A stretch of DNA of 64,000 nt, taken from NCBI GenBank assembly GCA_963839995.1, contig CAWIXH010000001.1, positions 310,001 through 374,000 of the forward strand, read 5' to 3'. Made by a program: the position numbers and the translations under genes. The first letter of the stretch is position 1; each line of letters opens with the position of its first letter. The notes below the pieces were generated by a model that saw only the letters and a list, made by a program, of their open reading frames with translations, was not told where the DNA came from and did no database searches. Below are positions 24,732-33,969 of this stretch, piece after piece. Source of the stretch: CAWIUB01 sp963839995 (GTDB lineage Bacteria; Actinomycetota; Actinomycetes; Mycobacteriales; Jatrophihabitantaceae).

Positions 24732-25211
24732 ATGACCGTTGATCGACTGCGCGGGTTAGCCGCGGCCGGGGGCGCGGCGCTCGTCCTGCTGCTGGGTGCC
24801 GTTGCGTGTTCTTCGTCGTCCTCGTCTTCATCTGCGGCTCCAGCCTCTTCCGCGTCGGTCTTGGCATCGGCGAGCACGGCTTCGTTCTGCGCGGCGTGGG
24901 CTGATCTGAAGACGTCGGTGACGAAGCTGACCAGCTCCAGCACGTTGACATCGGGCGTCGGCGGCATCCGATTGGCCATTCAGGACGTCCAGACCAACCT
25001 GGCGGCCGTGGCAGGCGCCGCACCGCAGCTGGGCCCGGAGGTGGATCAGCTGAAATCGGCCCTCAGCGCTGTGACCGCAACGATCTCCGGGCTACCCAGC
25101 GGCGGTTTGTCGGCCGCCCTGTCGTCGCTGCGCGCCGAGCTCGCGAACGTTACGACCGCGGCTGACTCGCTGGCAAGCAAGGCGAAGCAGACCTGCGCCT
25201 CCCCGTCCTGA
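24732..25211 (+). CDS. Ser-rich lipoprotein
   Basis: About 160 residues with a basic N-region (MTVDRLRG), a hydrophobic core and a lipobox-like LLLGAVAC, so Cys is the lipidation site. A run of eight Ser and a Ser/Ala-rich linker follow, then a helical domain with two Cys (FCAAW and KQTCAS) that could form a disulphide. No family assigned. ATG 24732 is chosen because the signal peptide begins there; an ATG at 24723 adds three residues. It sits in the gap between lspA and dnaE2 in the same direction. Confidence 0.75.
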   Translation: MTVDRLRGLAAAGGAALVLLLGAVACSSSSSSSSAAPASSASVLASASTASFCAAWADLKTSVTKLTSSSTLTSGVGGIRLAIQDVQTNLAAVAGAAPQLGPEVDQLKSALSAVTATISGLPSGGLSAALSSLRAELANVTTAADSLASKAKQTCASPS

Positions 25212-25251
25212 CACGGCACGGCTCCGCGAACCGAGCGGACGCCTTGACTTA

Positions 25252-25267
25252 TCGAACTGTTGTTCGA
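25252..25267 (+). promoter_or_regulatory. LexA (SOS) box of dnaE2
   Basis: TCGAACTGTTGTTCGA is a perfect TCGAAC-N4-GTTCGA dyad that ends 11 bp before the dnaE2 ATG. It shares the half-sites of the imuA' box at 12790, so both loci should respond to DNA damage together. Confidence 0.92.
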
Positions 25268-25278
25268 ATAATGGAGTG

Positions 25279-28200
25279 ATGGGCTGGCAGAACCCATCGA
25301 TCCCGTGGCGCGAGCTAGAGCGTCGGCTCTCCGGCCGCCCGCAGCCGGGCGGGATGGCCGGCGACGGCGGCGACTCGCCGACTGAGCTTCCTATGTCACG
25401 TAAGCGGCCGGCTTACGAGCCCGCTCCCGTCACCCGTCCCGCTGCCGCCGTGGTGCCGTACGCCGAACTGCACGCCCACTCGTCGTTCAGCTTCCTCGAC
25501 GGGGCCAGCTCCCCCGAGGAGATGGTCGAAGGGGCCGTGCAACTCGGCCTCGAGGCGCTCACCCTCACCGACCACGACGGCTTCTACGGGGTGGCTCGGT
25601 TTGCCGAGGCGGCCGATGCGCTGCAGCTGCCTACGATCTTCGGCGCCGAGCTCTCGCTCGACGTCCCGATGCCGACGACCCAGGCCGAGCGGATGATGGC
25701 GGCCCGGGTAGCAGTGCCCGACCCCCCGGGACAGCACCTGCTCGTGCTCGCCCGCGATCCGGCCGGCTACGCCAGCTTGTGCCGCAGCATCAGCCTGGCG
25801 CACCTGCGCGGCGGGGCCAAGGGCCGTCCCGTTTACGAATGGGACGAAGTCTCGGACGCGGCGAACGGGCACTGGCTAGTGCTCACCGGCTGCCGCAAGG
25901 GCACCCTGCGGCAGGCGCTGGAAGCAGGCGGCCTCGGGACGTTCGCCCTCGACCCGGCCCGTCGGGCGTTGGCCGAGCTGGTCGACAGATTCGCCCGCGA
26001 CAACGTGGTGGTCGAGCTCATCCACGCCCTCGACCCGCTCGCCGACGAACGGTACGACGCGTTGACGCAGCTGGCCGACGAGGCAGGCCTGCCGGTCGTC
26101 GCCACGACGGCCGCGCACTATCACGGGCCGCTCCGCCGTCCGCTCGCCACGGTGACCGCCGCCGTGCGGGCCAGGCGCAGCCTGGACGAGATGGACGGCT
26201 GGTTGCCCGGCTGGGCCGACCAGCAGCTACGTTCCGGGGAGGAGATGGCAGCCAGGTTCACCCGCTGGCCCGGTGCGGTCGAGGCGACTGCAGCGCTGGC
26301 TAAAGAGCTGGCGTTCGGGCTGCAGCTCATCAAACCTGAGCTGCCGCCGTTCCCGGTACCCGAGGGCCACACCGAGATGACTTACCTGCGCCAGCTCACG
26401 TTCGACGGCGCACGGGAACGGTACGGACCCCGCAGCCCGGCCACCGAGAAGGCATACCGGCAGCTCGAGCACGAGCTCACGGTCATCGAGCAGCTCAACT
26501 TCCCCGGCTACTTCCTGGTCGTCTGGGACATCGCCAGGTTCTGCCGAGAGAACGGGATCCTCTGCCAGGGCAGGGGTTCGGCCGCCAACTCGGCCGTCTG
26601 CTATTCGCTGAAGGTCACCGCGGTCGACGCCGTCGAGCACCAGCTGCTCTTCGAACGGTTCCTCGCCCCCGAACGCCAGGAGCCGCCCGACATCGACATC
26701 GACATCGAGTCCGACCGGCGGGAGGAGGTGATCCAGTACGTCTATCAGCTGCACGGGCGGCACTACGCGGCACAGGTGGCGAACGTGATCAGCTACCGGC
26801 CCAAGTCGGCGATCCGCGACGTCGCCAAGGCGCTGGGCTACTCCCCCGGCCAGCAGGATGCGTGGAGCAAGGAGGTCGAGCAGGGCTACTACTGGGACGC
26901 CGGGTCGGTCGACGAGCAGACCGGCGTCCCGCGACATGTCATCGAGCTCGCCGCCGAGCTGCAAAATGCCCCACGCCATATGGGGATTCACTCCGGCGGC
27001 ATGGTGATGTGCGACCGTCCGATCATCGAAGTCTGCCCGGTCGAATGGGGCCGGCTACACGCTCGCACCGCAAGCGGTGCTCGCAAGCCCATACGCACGG
27101 TGCTGCAGTGGGACAAGGACGACTGCGCACCCAACGGCCTGGTCAAGTTCGACCTGCTGGGCCTGGGCATGCTCTCGGCGCTGAGCAACTGCTTCACCTT
27201 CGTCGCCGACTGGCACGGGGTCCGATACGACCTCGCCACGATTCCCCCTGAGCAGCCGTGCGTGTACCAGATGCTCTGGCAGGCCGATTCCGTCGGGGTG
27301 TTCCAGGTCGAATCGCGCGCGCAGATGGCCACGCTGCCCCGGCTGCGGCCGGAGAACCTCTACGACCTGGCGATCGAGGTGGCACTGATCCGTCCCGGCC
27401 CGATCCAGGGCGATTCGGTGCACCCCTACATCCGGCGGCGCGACAAGCTGGAGGCGGTCACCTACCCGCACCCGATGCTCGAGCGAGTGCTGGAGCGGAC
27501 GCTGGGCATCCCGCTGTTCCAGGAGCAGCTGATGCAGATCGCGGTCACCGCCGCCGACTTCAGCCCCGCCGAGGCCGATCAGCTGCGCCGGGCCATGGGG
27601 TCCAAGCGCTCAGGTGATCGCATCGAACGGATGCGCACCCGGCTCTACGACGGCATGAGCCGCAACGGCATCACCGGCGATGTTGCCGACACGATCTACG
27701 AGAAGATCAAGGCATTTGCGGCCTTCGGCTTCGCCGAAAGCCATGCGATGAGCTTCGCGTTGCTGGTGTACGCATCGTCCTGGCTCAAGCTGCACTACCC
27801 GGCGGCGTTCTGCGCGGCGCTGCTCAACGCGCAACCCATGGGGTTCTATTCGCCGCAGTCGCTCGTGCACGACGCCAAACGCCACGGCATCGAGGTCCGA
27901 AGTCCCGAGATCAACCTCTCCGCCGCGGGAGCATCGTTGGAAACCGGGCATGGCCCGTCGCAATGCTCATGTCTGGACGCGCCACAGCCGGCCGTCCGGC
28001 TGGGCCTGGCCAGCGTGCGCACCATCGGCGACGACTTGGCCGAGCGGATCGCCGCCGAACGTGACGCGGCAGGGCCCTTCACGTCGATGGCCGACCTGAC
28101 CTACCGGATCGGCCTGTCGGTCGAGCAGGTCGAGGCGCTGGCCACCGCCGGAGCGTTCGGGGGCTTCGACCTGTCGCGACGCGACGCGCTGTGGGCGGCC

Positions 28201-28692
28201 GGCGCGGTGGCGACCCGCCGCCCGGATCAGCTGGACCTGCCGACGTTCGACGAATCACGTCGTCCGCCATTGCCGAAGATGACCCAACCCGAGCAACTGA
28301 TCGCCGACATGTGGGCCACCGGCATAACACCCGAGGTCTACCCCACAGCGCTCATCCGCGACCGGCTCGATGCGCTCGGCGTGATCAATGCCGCGACCCT
28401 CAAGCAGGTAGAGAACGGCACCCGGGTCACCGTCGCCGGCATCGTCACCCATCGGCAGCGGCCTGCGACTGCGCGGGGCGTCACGTTCCTCAACCTCGAG
28501 GACGAGACGGGCATGGTGAACGTCATCTGCGACTCGGTGGTATGGGCCCGATATCGCCGGGTCGCCCGGGAGGCGGGTGGCCTGCTTATTCGCGGCATGC
28601 TCGAACGCACCGGCAAGGTCGTCAACGTCCTGGCCGAACGCATCGAGAAGCTACCTCTGGGCCTGCGCACCCGCTCCCGGGACTTCCGATGA
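25279..28692 (+). CDS. dnaE2: Error-prone DNA polymerase DnaE2
   Basis: A C-family polymerase of about 1137 residues. The N-terminal PHP domain reads YAELHAHSSFSFLDGASSPE and TLTDHDGFYG. The palm has GRGSAANSAVCYSL, and the catalytic aspartates lie in PPDIDIDIESDRREEV. LGIPLFQEQLMQIAV and a C-terminal OB fold (VTVAGIVTHRQRPAT) follow. It lacks the C-terminal clamp and tau-binding extension of replicative DnaE1, as expected for DnaE2, which copies damaged templates with ImuB and ImuA'. Start ATG 25279 (a GTG lies one codon earlier). LexA-controlled. Confidence 0.96.
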   Translation: MGWQNPSIPWRELERRLSGRPQPGGMAGDGGDSPTELPMSRKRPAYEPAPVTRPAAAVVPYAELHAHSSFSFLDGASSPEEMVEGAVQLGLEALTLTDHDGFYGVARFAEAADALQLPTIFGAELSLDVPMPTTQAERMMAARVAVPDPPGQHLLVLARDPAGYASLCRSISLAHLRGGAKGRPVYEWDEVSDAANGHWLVLTGCRKGTLRQALEAGGLGTFALDPARRALAELVDRFARDNVVVELIHALDPLADERYDALTQLADEAGLPVVATTAAHYHGPLRRPLATVTAAVRARRSLDEMDGWLPGWADQQLRSGEEMAARFTRWPGAVEATAALAKELAFGLQLIKPELPPFPVPEGHTEMTYLRQLTFDGARERYGPRSPATEKAYRQLEHELTVIEQLNFPGYFLVVWDIARFCRENGILCQGRGSAANSAVCYSLKVTAVDAVEHQLLFERFLAPERQEPPDIDIDIESDRREEVIQYVYQLHGRHYAAQVANVISYRPKSAIRDVAKALGYSPGQQDAWSKEVEQGYYWDAGSVDEQTGVPRHVIELAAELQNAPRHMGIHSGGMVMCDRPIIEVCPVEWGRLHARTASGARKPIRTVLQWDKDDCAPNGLVKFDLLGLGMLSALSNCFTFVADWHGVRYDLATIPPEQPCVYQMLWQADSVGVFQVESRAQMATLPRLRPENLYDLAIEVALIRPGPIQGDSVHPYIRRRDKLEAVTYPHPMLERVLERTLGIPLFQEQLMQIAVTAADFSPAEADQLRRAMGSKRSGDRIERMRTRLYDGMSRNGITGDVADTIYEKIKAFAAFGFAESHAMSFALLVYASSWLKLHYPAAFCAALLNAQPMGFYSPQSLVHDAKRHGIEVRSPEINLSAAGASLETGHGPSQCSCLDAPQPAVRLGLASVRTIGDDLAERIAAERDAAGPFTSMADLTYRIGLSVEQVEALATAGAFGGFDLSRRDALWAAGAVATRRPDQLDLPTFDESRRPPLPKMTQPEQLIADMWATGITPEVYPTALIRDRLDALGVINAATLKQVENGTRVTVAGIVTHRQRPATARGVTFLNLEDETGMVNVICDSVVWARYRRVAREAGGLLIRGMLERTGKVVNVLAERIEKLPLGLRTRSRDFR

Positions 28693-28960
28693 CAACCACC
28701 GTTCCGATCTTGATGCTGAGGTTCAGTTATGGAGCCTGTTGCGTAATCGGATCGCGATGATCAGTGAACTCGGAGTGAAGCTCCCAAGTCGCTTCTCCCG
28801 GCCGAACATCGCGGCTCCCCGAAAATGTGGCGGGCCCGAATCGGCGAGAACTGTGTTCCACGTCATCGATGGTCGAATATGCAACAGGCTCTATGGATCG
28901 ACGTCGGCCTCAAGATCAGCGTGGACGACGGCGATCAGCTTCCGTTGCTCGCGGCCGCTC

Positions 28961-29251
28961 GCCGACATGCAGGTCGGCGACCGAGTCTATGGAACCGAGC
29001 CACGCGGCACCCATCGCCATTACGTGCCCACCGAGGTGCTGGCTCATTGGCAGACCTGCAAGCCTGCCTACCGGGTCACGCTCGAGGACGAGACCACGAT
29101 CATCGCGAGCGGCGATCATCGCCTGCTTACCAGCCGTGGGTGGGTGCGAGTGGCCGCGAAGGATCACCAGCAGCCGCTGGGATACCTCCAGGTGCAGACC
29201 ATCGTCACCGCGGCCGCCGCATCGCAGCGGCGCGAGGACCCTTCCGATTAG
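28961..29251 (+). pseudogene. Hint/intein-type fragment
   Basis: An open frame contains PLADMQVGDRVYGTEPRGTH, VLAHWQTCKPAYRVTLEDET and IIASGDHRLLTSRGWVRVA. These are consecutive blocks of a Hint (intein) N-terminal splicing domain: a VGD turn, then the block B-like GDHR...TSRGW. The first block with the nucleophilic Cys is not recognisable, and no homing endonuclease or C-terminal splice junction follows (stop at 29249-29251). The preceding 28693-28960 has no gene I can identify. It is probably a decayed free-standing Hint element or intein scrap. Confidence 0.6.
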
Positions 29252-29321
29252 CCAACTGGCTGGCTAGCGTGAATGCTCGATGAGGGGCGGCCATCGCCCC
29301 CAGGCGGATCGAGGTGTGGCC

Positions 29322-29753
29322 ATGAAGATCTCGGACATCGTCCGGCATAAAGGCTCGGACGTCGTCACCATCACGCCTGCTGACTCGGTTCGTGAGCTAC
29401 TCACCCGGCTGGCCGAGTACAACGTCGGCGCGCTCGTGGTCATCGACGGTGAGGCAGTCGTCGGCATCATCTCCGAGCGTGACGTGGTGCGTCGGCTGCA
29501 CAGCGACGGCGACGCGGTGCTCTCCGCGAACGTCGGCTCGCTGATGACATCAACGGTGCGCAGCACGTCCCTCGACGAGTCGGTCGACTCCGTCGCCGAG
29601 GCGATGACTGAGAAACGCATCCGGCATATGCCGGTCGTGGTCGACGGAAACCTGGTCGGCATCGTCACGATCGGCGACGTTGTGGCAGCACGCATCCGGC
29701 AACTCGAGGTCGACCGCGGCCAGCTGGAGAGCTACATCACCCAGGGCCGGTAG
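29322..29753 (+). CDS. CBS-domain protein
   Basis: A 143-residue protein made of two CBS motifs: the first about residues 1-65 (VGALVVIDGEAVVGIISERD), the second about 70-130 (IRHMPVVVDGNLVGIVTIGD). Tandem CBS pairs bind adenosine nucleotides and usually regulate partners; free-standing ones are common in actinomycetes with unknown target. ATG 29322 follows a GAGG site at 29311-29314. It converges with the HMG-CoA lyase gene, 6 bp away. Confidence 0.9.
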   Translation: MKISDIVRHKGSDVVTITPADSVRELLTRLAEYNVGALVVIDGEAVVGIISERDVVRRLHSDGDAVLSANVGSLMTSTVRSTSLDESVDSVAEAMTEKRIRHMPVVVDGNLVGIVTIGDVVAARIRQLEVDRGQLESYITQGR

Positions 29754-29759
29754 CTCGTG

Positions 29760-30689
29760 TCAGCAGACGGCTGCGTCGAGAGGGGTGAGTCGGTCACGGG
29801 GCCCAGCACGCAACACGTTCGACGGCAGCTGCTTGCCTACCGCGGTCTGCGCGAGCGCCGCGGCGTCCAGCAACGCGTCGAGGTCGATGCCTGTCCCGAT
29901 ACCCATGTCCTCGACCATGGCGACGACCTCCTCGGTGGCGATGTTGCCGGTGGCGCCGGGTGCGTAGGGGCAGCCCCCCAGCCCTCCGACACTCGCGTCG
30001 AAATCCGTCACCCCCAGCTGCAGGGCCGCGTAGAGATTCGCGAGTCCGGTGCCCCGCGTGTTGTGAAAGTGCAGGGCCAGTGGCACGTCGCCTAGCTCCT
30101 CCCGAGTGCGGGTGATCAACTGGACGACCCGGGTGGGTGTGCCCATCCCCGTCGTGTCGCCAAAGGTCAACGAGTCGGCACCTGCGGTGACGGCTCGCGA
30201 CGCCACGGAGAGCACCCGCTCGACCGGCACCTCGCCCTCGTACGGGCAGCCCCAGGCCGTGGAGACGATGACCTCCAGCGTGCCGCCGGCATCGTGCACC
30301 TGGCCGATGAGCGTCTCGATGTCAGCCAGAGACTCATCGGTCGATCGGTTGACGTTCTTGCGGTTGTGCGTGTCGGACGCCGACACCACGACCTCGATCT
30401 CGGTGAAGCCGGCAGCCAGGGCCCGGCTGGCACCGCGCGAGTTGGGGACGAGCGCGGAGTAGCGAACTGCCGGGTTGCGGGCTATCCGGGCCCAGACCTC
30501 GTCCGCATCGGCCATCTGCGGAATGGCCGCCGGATGGACGAACGACACCGCCTCGATGCGCGAGACCCCGGTGCGCGATAGCGCGTCCAGCAGCGCCACC
30601 TTGGCGTCGGTCCCGATCGGGTCCTCGTTCTGCAGGCCGTCGCGCGGGCCGACCTCCCGGATCGTGATCGCCTCGGGCAGCGAGTTCAT
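29760..30689 (-). CDS. Hydroxymethylglutaryl-CoA lyase
   Basis: The 309-residue TIM-barrel lyase splits HMG-CoA into acetoacetate and acetyl-CoA at the end of leucine catabolism. It shows the entry REVGPRDGLQNE (catalytic Arg-Asp), IEAVSFVHP, the metal ligands ALHFHNTRGTGLAN and the catalytic-loop motif GGLGGCPYAPGATGN with its Cys. ATG 30689 overlaps the stop of the PH-domain gene (ATGA), so the two are one transcription unit. The 51-56 kb carboxylase/dehydrogenase genes may supply its substrate pathway. Confidence 0.94.
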   Translation of the reverse strand: MNSLPEAITIREVGPRDGLQNEDPIGTDAKVALLDALSRTGVSRIEAVSFVHPAAIPQMADADEVWARIARNPAVRYSALVPNSRGASRALAAGFTEIEVVVSASDTHNRKNVNRSTDESLADIETLIGQVHDAGGTLEVIVSTAWGCPYEGEVPVERVLSVASRAVTAGADSLTFGDTTGMGTPTRVVQLITRTREELGDVPLALHFHNTRGTGLANLYAALQLGVTDFDASVGGLGGCPYAPGATGNIATEEVVAMVEDMGIGTGIDLDALLDAAALAQTAVGKQLPSNVLRAGPRDRLTPLDAAVC

Positions 30690-31381
30690 TGTTGTGGTGG
30701 GTAGGGATTGGTGTAGGGCTGAGTTCCCGGGTAACCAGGAGGCGCCGGATAGGTCGGCTGGCCGGGGTACCCCTGCGGCGGATACGGCTGCTGGCCGGGG
30801 TACGTCTGCGGCGGATACGGCTGCTGTCCTGGGTAGAACTGCTGTGGCTGTGGCTGTGGCTGTGGCTGTGGCTGCGCCGCCGGATACCGCCGGTCGTGGT
30901 CCTCCTCGATCAGCCGGTTCAGCATCTGCTGCACCTCGCTGGAGCGAGGTACGTTGATGAGCGTCTCCTGCCCATGCTCGCCAGCCGACTCGATCGTGAG
31001 CGTGCCGGCCTTGACGATGCGGTCCCACAAGGTCTGGGAGTAGCCGACGTCATTGATGCGCTGTAGCGAGATGTCCCGGCCGGTGTGATGGATGATGCCG
31101 CGCCGGATGAGCACGCGGTGCGTGGTGAACACATAGTGATCCGCACGCCAGCTGATCCACGGCGTGAAGCTGAGCCACGACAACAACGCCAGGCCCACCA
31201 CGATGATCCCGATCAGCAGCGGGGTGTGCGCCGACCCAGTAGGCAGGAACGCGATCGCGGCTCCGCCCGCCGCGCAGATGACAATGAACCAGGCCACGGC
31301 CGAAACGAGCGTGATCCAGTGTGGATGCAGGTGCTTGACGACTTGCTCGTCGTCCGCGAGAAGCTTCTCTGGAAAGCTCAC
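30686..31381 (-). CDS. PH-domain membrane protein with Pro/Gln tail
   Basis: About 231 residues: two transmembrane helices at about 24-46 and 55-73, then a bacterial PH (bPH2) domain (WRADHYVFTTHRVLIRRGII, SLQRINDVGYSQTLWDRI). The C-terminal 75 residues form a low-complexity tail of QP repeats and PGQQPYPPQ units. This matches Rv3278c-type proteins next to birA in actinomycetes. GTG 31381 (VSFPEKLLADDEQ) was chosen because GGAGG sits 9-10 nt upstream. The role is unknown; PH proteins of this type sit at the membrane. Confidence 0.87.
   Translation of the reverse strand: MSFPEKLLADDEQVVKHLHPHWITLVSAVAWFIVICAAGGAAIAFLPTGSAHTPLLIGIIVVGLALLSWLSFTPWISWRADHYVFTTHRVLIRRGIIHHTGRDISLQRINDVGYSQTLWDRIVKAGTLTIESAGEHGQETLINVPRSSEVQQMLNRLIEEDHDRRYPAAQPQPQPQPQPQQFYPGQQPYPPQTYPGQQPYPPQGYPGQPTYPAPPGYPGTQPYTNPYPPQQ
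30840..30877 (+). repeat. Hexanucleotide microsatellite (TGTGGC)n
   Basis: About five to six head-to-tail copies of TGTGGC on the plus strand, coding for alternating Gln-Pro in the PH-protein tail. Slippage would change length without shifting frame. Confidence 0.8.
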
Positions 31382-31423
31382 AGTCCCTGCCTCCACGGTC
31401 CCACTGGATTGCTGCCATCCACG

Positions 31424-32245
31424 CTATCTGGTCTTGGCCGATTTCGGGCCTGGGTCCGCGGCGCCGCGCACGTGGTCAACGTCGCCCGCAGCCACTGGCT
31501 CCCGACGACTGTCCACGTCGAGGACGAGCCTGCCGTCGCGGTCGATACCGGCCGCGACGCCGGCCAGGGGCGGCCGGCCGATCGCCGTCACGACTACCTG
31601 CTGGCCTATCGTCAGGCACCGGTCGCGATAGGCCGCGGCGAGCCCACACGTATCCGCGTCCCCGCCGGCCGCCTGCCAGCCCAAGTACCGCGCGCTTAGT
31701 TCAGTGAGCACATGCAGCAGTAGTCCACTGCGTTCGACCGGCGTGGCTCCCGCCAGCTCGAGCGAGATGGCCGTGGGGACCGGCAGCTCGTCGGCCGTCG
31801 TGCTGACGTTGATCCCGATGCCGATAACGAGAACGTCTGCGGCGGTTTGGACAAGGATGCCCGCTGCCTTGCCCAGCTCTGCGCCGACCAACAGGTCGTT
31901 CGGCCACTTGAGCCCTGCCGGCAGGCCCGTCGCCGACACGACCGCGTCGCGCACGGCGACCCCGGCAAGCAGGGGAAGCCAGCCCCATGTCGACGGCGGT
32001 GGCGATGGGCGCAACGAGACCGAGAAGGTCAAAGCGGAACGAGCCGGAGTCACCCAGGTCCGGCCGAGGCGGCCCCGGCCATCGACCTGGTGTTCGGCGA
32101 CGAGCACAGTGCCCGGCGGGTACGCGGCGGGTTGTTCGAGCAGCGCGCGGTTGGTCGACTCGAGGCTGTCGACCACCTCGATCCGGATCCATGGCGCCGG
32201 CAGTCCGCGGCTGAGCGCGCCCCGGTCGAGCGGCGTCCTGCTCAC
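31424..32245 (-). CDS. birA: Biotin-[acetyl-CoA-carboxylase] ligase
   Basis: The 273-residue ligase has the BPL motifs: SLESTNRALLE, DGRGRLGRTWVTP near residue 50 (biotinyl-AMP loop), LKWPNDLLVGAELGKAAGIL near 102-121, IGIGINVS near 133, and a C-terminal SH3-like lobe. No N-terminal repressor helix-turn-helix is present, so it is monofunctional. It is divergent from accD5, whose partner alpha subunit it would biotinylate. GTG 32245 is used because upstream codons would overlap the accD5 promoter. Confidence 0.93.
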   Translation of the reverse strand: MSRTPLDRGALSRGLPAPWIRIEVVDSLESTNRALLEQPAAYPPGTVLVAEHQVDGRGRLGRTWVTPARSALTFSVSLRPSPPPSTWGWLPLLAGVAVRDAVVSATGLPAGLKWPNDLLVGAELGKAAGILVQTAADVLVIGIGINVSTTADELPVPTAISLELAGATPVERSGLLLHVLTELSARYLGWQAAGGDADTCGLAAAYRDRCLTIGQQVVVTAIGRPPLAGVAAGIDRDGRLVLDVDSRREPVAAGDVDHVRGAADPGPKSAKTR

Positions 32246-32312
32246 GGACGCAAGCCTAGGTTGTGAGCCGAGGCACGGCCCGGTTGCGCCGACGCGGGCT
32301 AGGCTCCGAGCC

Positions 32313-33911
32313 ATGTCCGTCCTGCCCGAAACCCCCGACGCCGCACCCGATCCGCACACCACGGCCGGCAAACTGGCCGAGCTCGAGCGGCGCTACGACG
32401 AGGCGGTACATGCAGGCTCGGCGCGCGCAGTCGAGAAGCAGCACGCCAAGGGCAAGAAGACGGCGCGTGAACGCGTTGCGGCGCTGCTCGACCAAGGGTC
32501 GTTCATCGAGCTGGACGAGTTCGCCCGGCATCGGTCGACGACGTTCGGCATGGAGCGCACCCGTCCGTTCGGCGACGGCGTGATCACTGGCTACGGCACC
32601 GTCGACGGCCGGCCGGTGTGCGTCTTCAGTCAGGACGTCACCGTCTTCGGCGGCAGTCTCGGCGAGGTGTACGGCGAGAAGATCGTCAAGGTGCTCGACT
32701 TCGCCCTGACGAACGGCTGCCCGGTGGTCGGCATCAACGAGGGCGGGGGTGCGCGCATCCAGGAGGGAGTCGTCAGCCTCGGCCTCTACGGCGAGATCTT
32801 CGATCGCAACGTGAAGGCATCCGGCGTCATCCCGCAGATCTCGCTGATCATGGGCGCCGCCGCGGGCGGTCACGTGTACTCCCCCGCGCTGACCGACTTC
32901 ACTGTCATGGTCGACAAGACCTCGCAGATGTTCATCACCGGGCCGGACGTGCTGAAGACCGTGACCGGCGAGGAAGTCACGCTCGAGGAGTTGGGCGGCG
33001 CCCGCACACACAACACCACAAGCGGCAACGCGCACTACCTCGCCGCCGACGAGGACGACGCGATCAACTACGTCAAAGCGCTGCTGTCCTACCTGCCGAG
33101 CAACAACCTCGACCCGGTGCCGACCTATGACACCGACCTTTCGGATGACGTGCACGAGGACGACGCATTCCTCGACACGTTCGTGCCTGACTCGGCCAAT
33201 CAGCCCTACGACATGCACCAGATCATCCAGCACCTGCTCGACGACTCGGAGTTCCTCGAGGTGCACGCTTTGTTCGCCCCGAATATCGTCGTCGGATTCG
33301 GCCGTATCGAAGGGCATCCGGTGGGGATGGTCGGCAACCAACCGACCCAGTTCGCAGGGTGCCTGGACATCGACGCATCGGAGAAGGCTGCCCGGTTCGT
33401 GCGCACCTGCGACGCGTTCAACATCCCGGTGATCACCCTCGTCGACGTCCCCGGCTTCCTGCCCGGTGTCGACCAGGAGCACAACGGCATCATCCGGCGC
33501 GGGGCAAAGCTGATCTACGCGTACGCCGAGGCGACTGTGCCGAAGCTGACGATCGTCATCCGCAAGGCGTTCGGCGGCGCTTACGTCGTCATGGGCTCCA
33601 AGCACCTCGGCGCCGACGTCAATATCGCGTGGCCAACGGCACAGATCGCCGTCATGGGCGCCCAGGGCGCGGCGAACATCCTGTACCGGCGCCAACTGGC
33701 CCGTGCCGATGACTCCGAGGCGATGCGGGCCAAGGTGGTGGCAGACTACGAGGACACCCTGGTCAACGCGTACATGGCGGCCGAACGCGGCTATATGGAC
33801 TCGGTGATCCCGCCGTCGCAAACGCGCTCGTACGTCATCCGCTCGCTGCGGATGCTGCGTAACAAGCGGCAATCGCTGCCGCCCAAGAAGCACGGGAACA
33901 TTCCCCTATGA
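32313..33911 (+). CDS. accD5: Acyl-CoA carboxylase beta subunit (AccD5-like)
   Basis: A 532-residue carboxyltransferase. KKTARERVAALLDQGSF leads the crotonase-type N-domain, GGSLGEVYGEKIVKVLDFAL and GAAAGGHVYSPALTDFTVMV form the acyl-CoA site, and DVPGFLPGVDQEHNGIIRRG the biotin site. The C-terminus KHGNIPL is typical of propionyl-CoA carboxylase beta. It transfers CO2 from biotinylated AccA3 to propionyl- or acetyl-CoA for lipid synthesis or propionate use. It is followed by its epsilon subunit. Divergent from birA, as in mycobacteria. Confidence 0.95.
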   Translation: MSVLPETPDAAPDPHTTAGKLAELERRYDEAVHAGSARAVEKQHAKGKKTARERVAALLDQGSFIELDEFARHRSTTFGMERTRPFGDGVITGYGTVDGRPVCVFSQDVTVFGGSLGEVYGEKIVKVLDFALTNGCPVVGINEGGGARIQEGVVSLGLYGEIFDRNVKASGVIPQISLIMGAAAGGHVYSPALTDFTVMVDKTSQMFITGPDVLKTVTGEEVTLEELGGARTHNTTSGNAHYLAADEDDAINYVKALLSYLPSNNLDPVPTYDTDLSDDVHEDDAFLDTFVPDSANQPYDMHQIIQHLLDDSEFLEVHALFAPNIVVGFGRIEGHPVGMVGNQPTQFAGCLDIDASEKAARFVRTCDAFNIPVITLVDVPGFLPGVDQEHNGIIRRGAKLIYAYAEATVPKLTIVIRKAFGGAYVVMGSKHLGADVNIAWPTAQIAVMGAQGAANILYRRQLARADDSEAMRAKVVADYEDTLVNAYMAAERGYMDSVIPPSQTRSYVIRSLRMLRNKRQSLPPKKHGNIPL

Positions 33912-33914
33912 CCA

Positions 33915-33945
33915 CCCCACGAAATCGCTTCACGATTTCGCGGGG
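33915..33945 (+). promoter_or_regulatory. Hairpin between accD5 and accE
   Basis: CGAAATCG (33920-33927) pairs with CGATTTCG (33933-33940) around a 5-nt loop, extended by CCCC/GGGG across one mismatch. No U-tract follows, so it is not a classic terminator. It may set the accD5/accE expression ratio or protect mRNA. Confidence 0.55.
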
Positions 33946-33969
33946 ACCCCGGTTCGCGTGGAGACGTCC

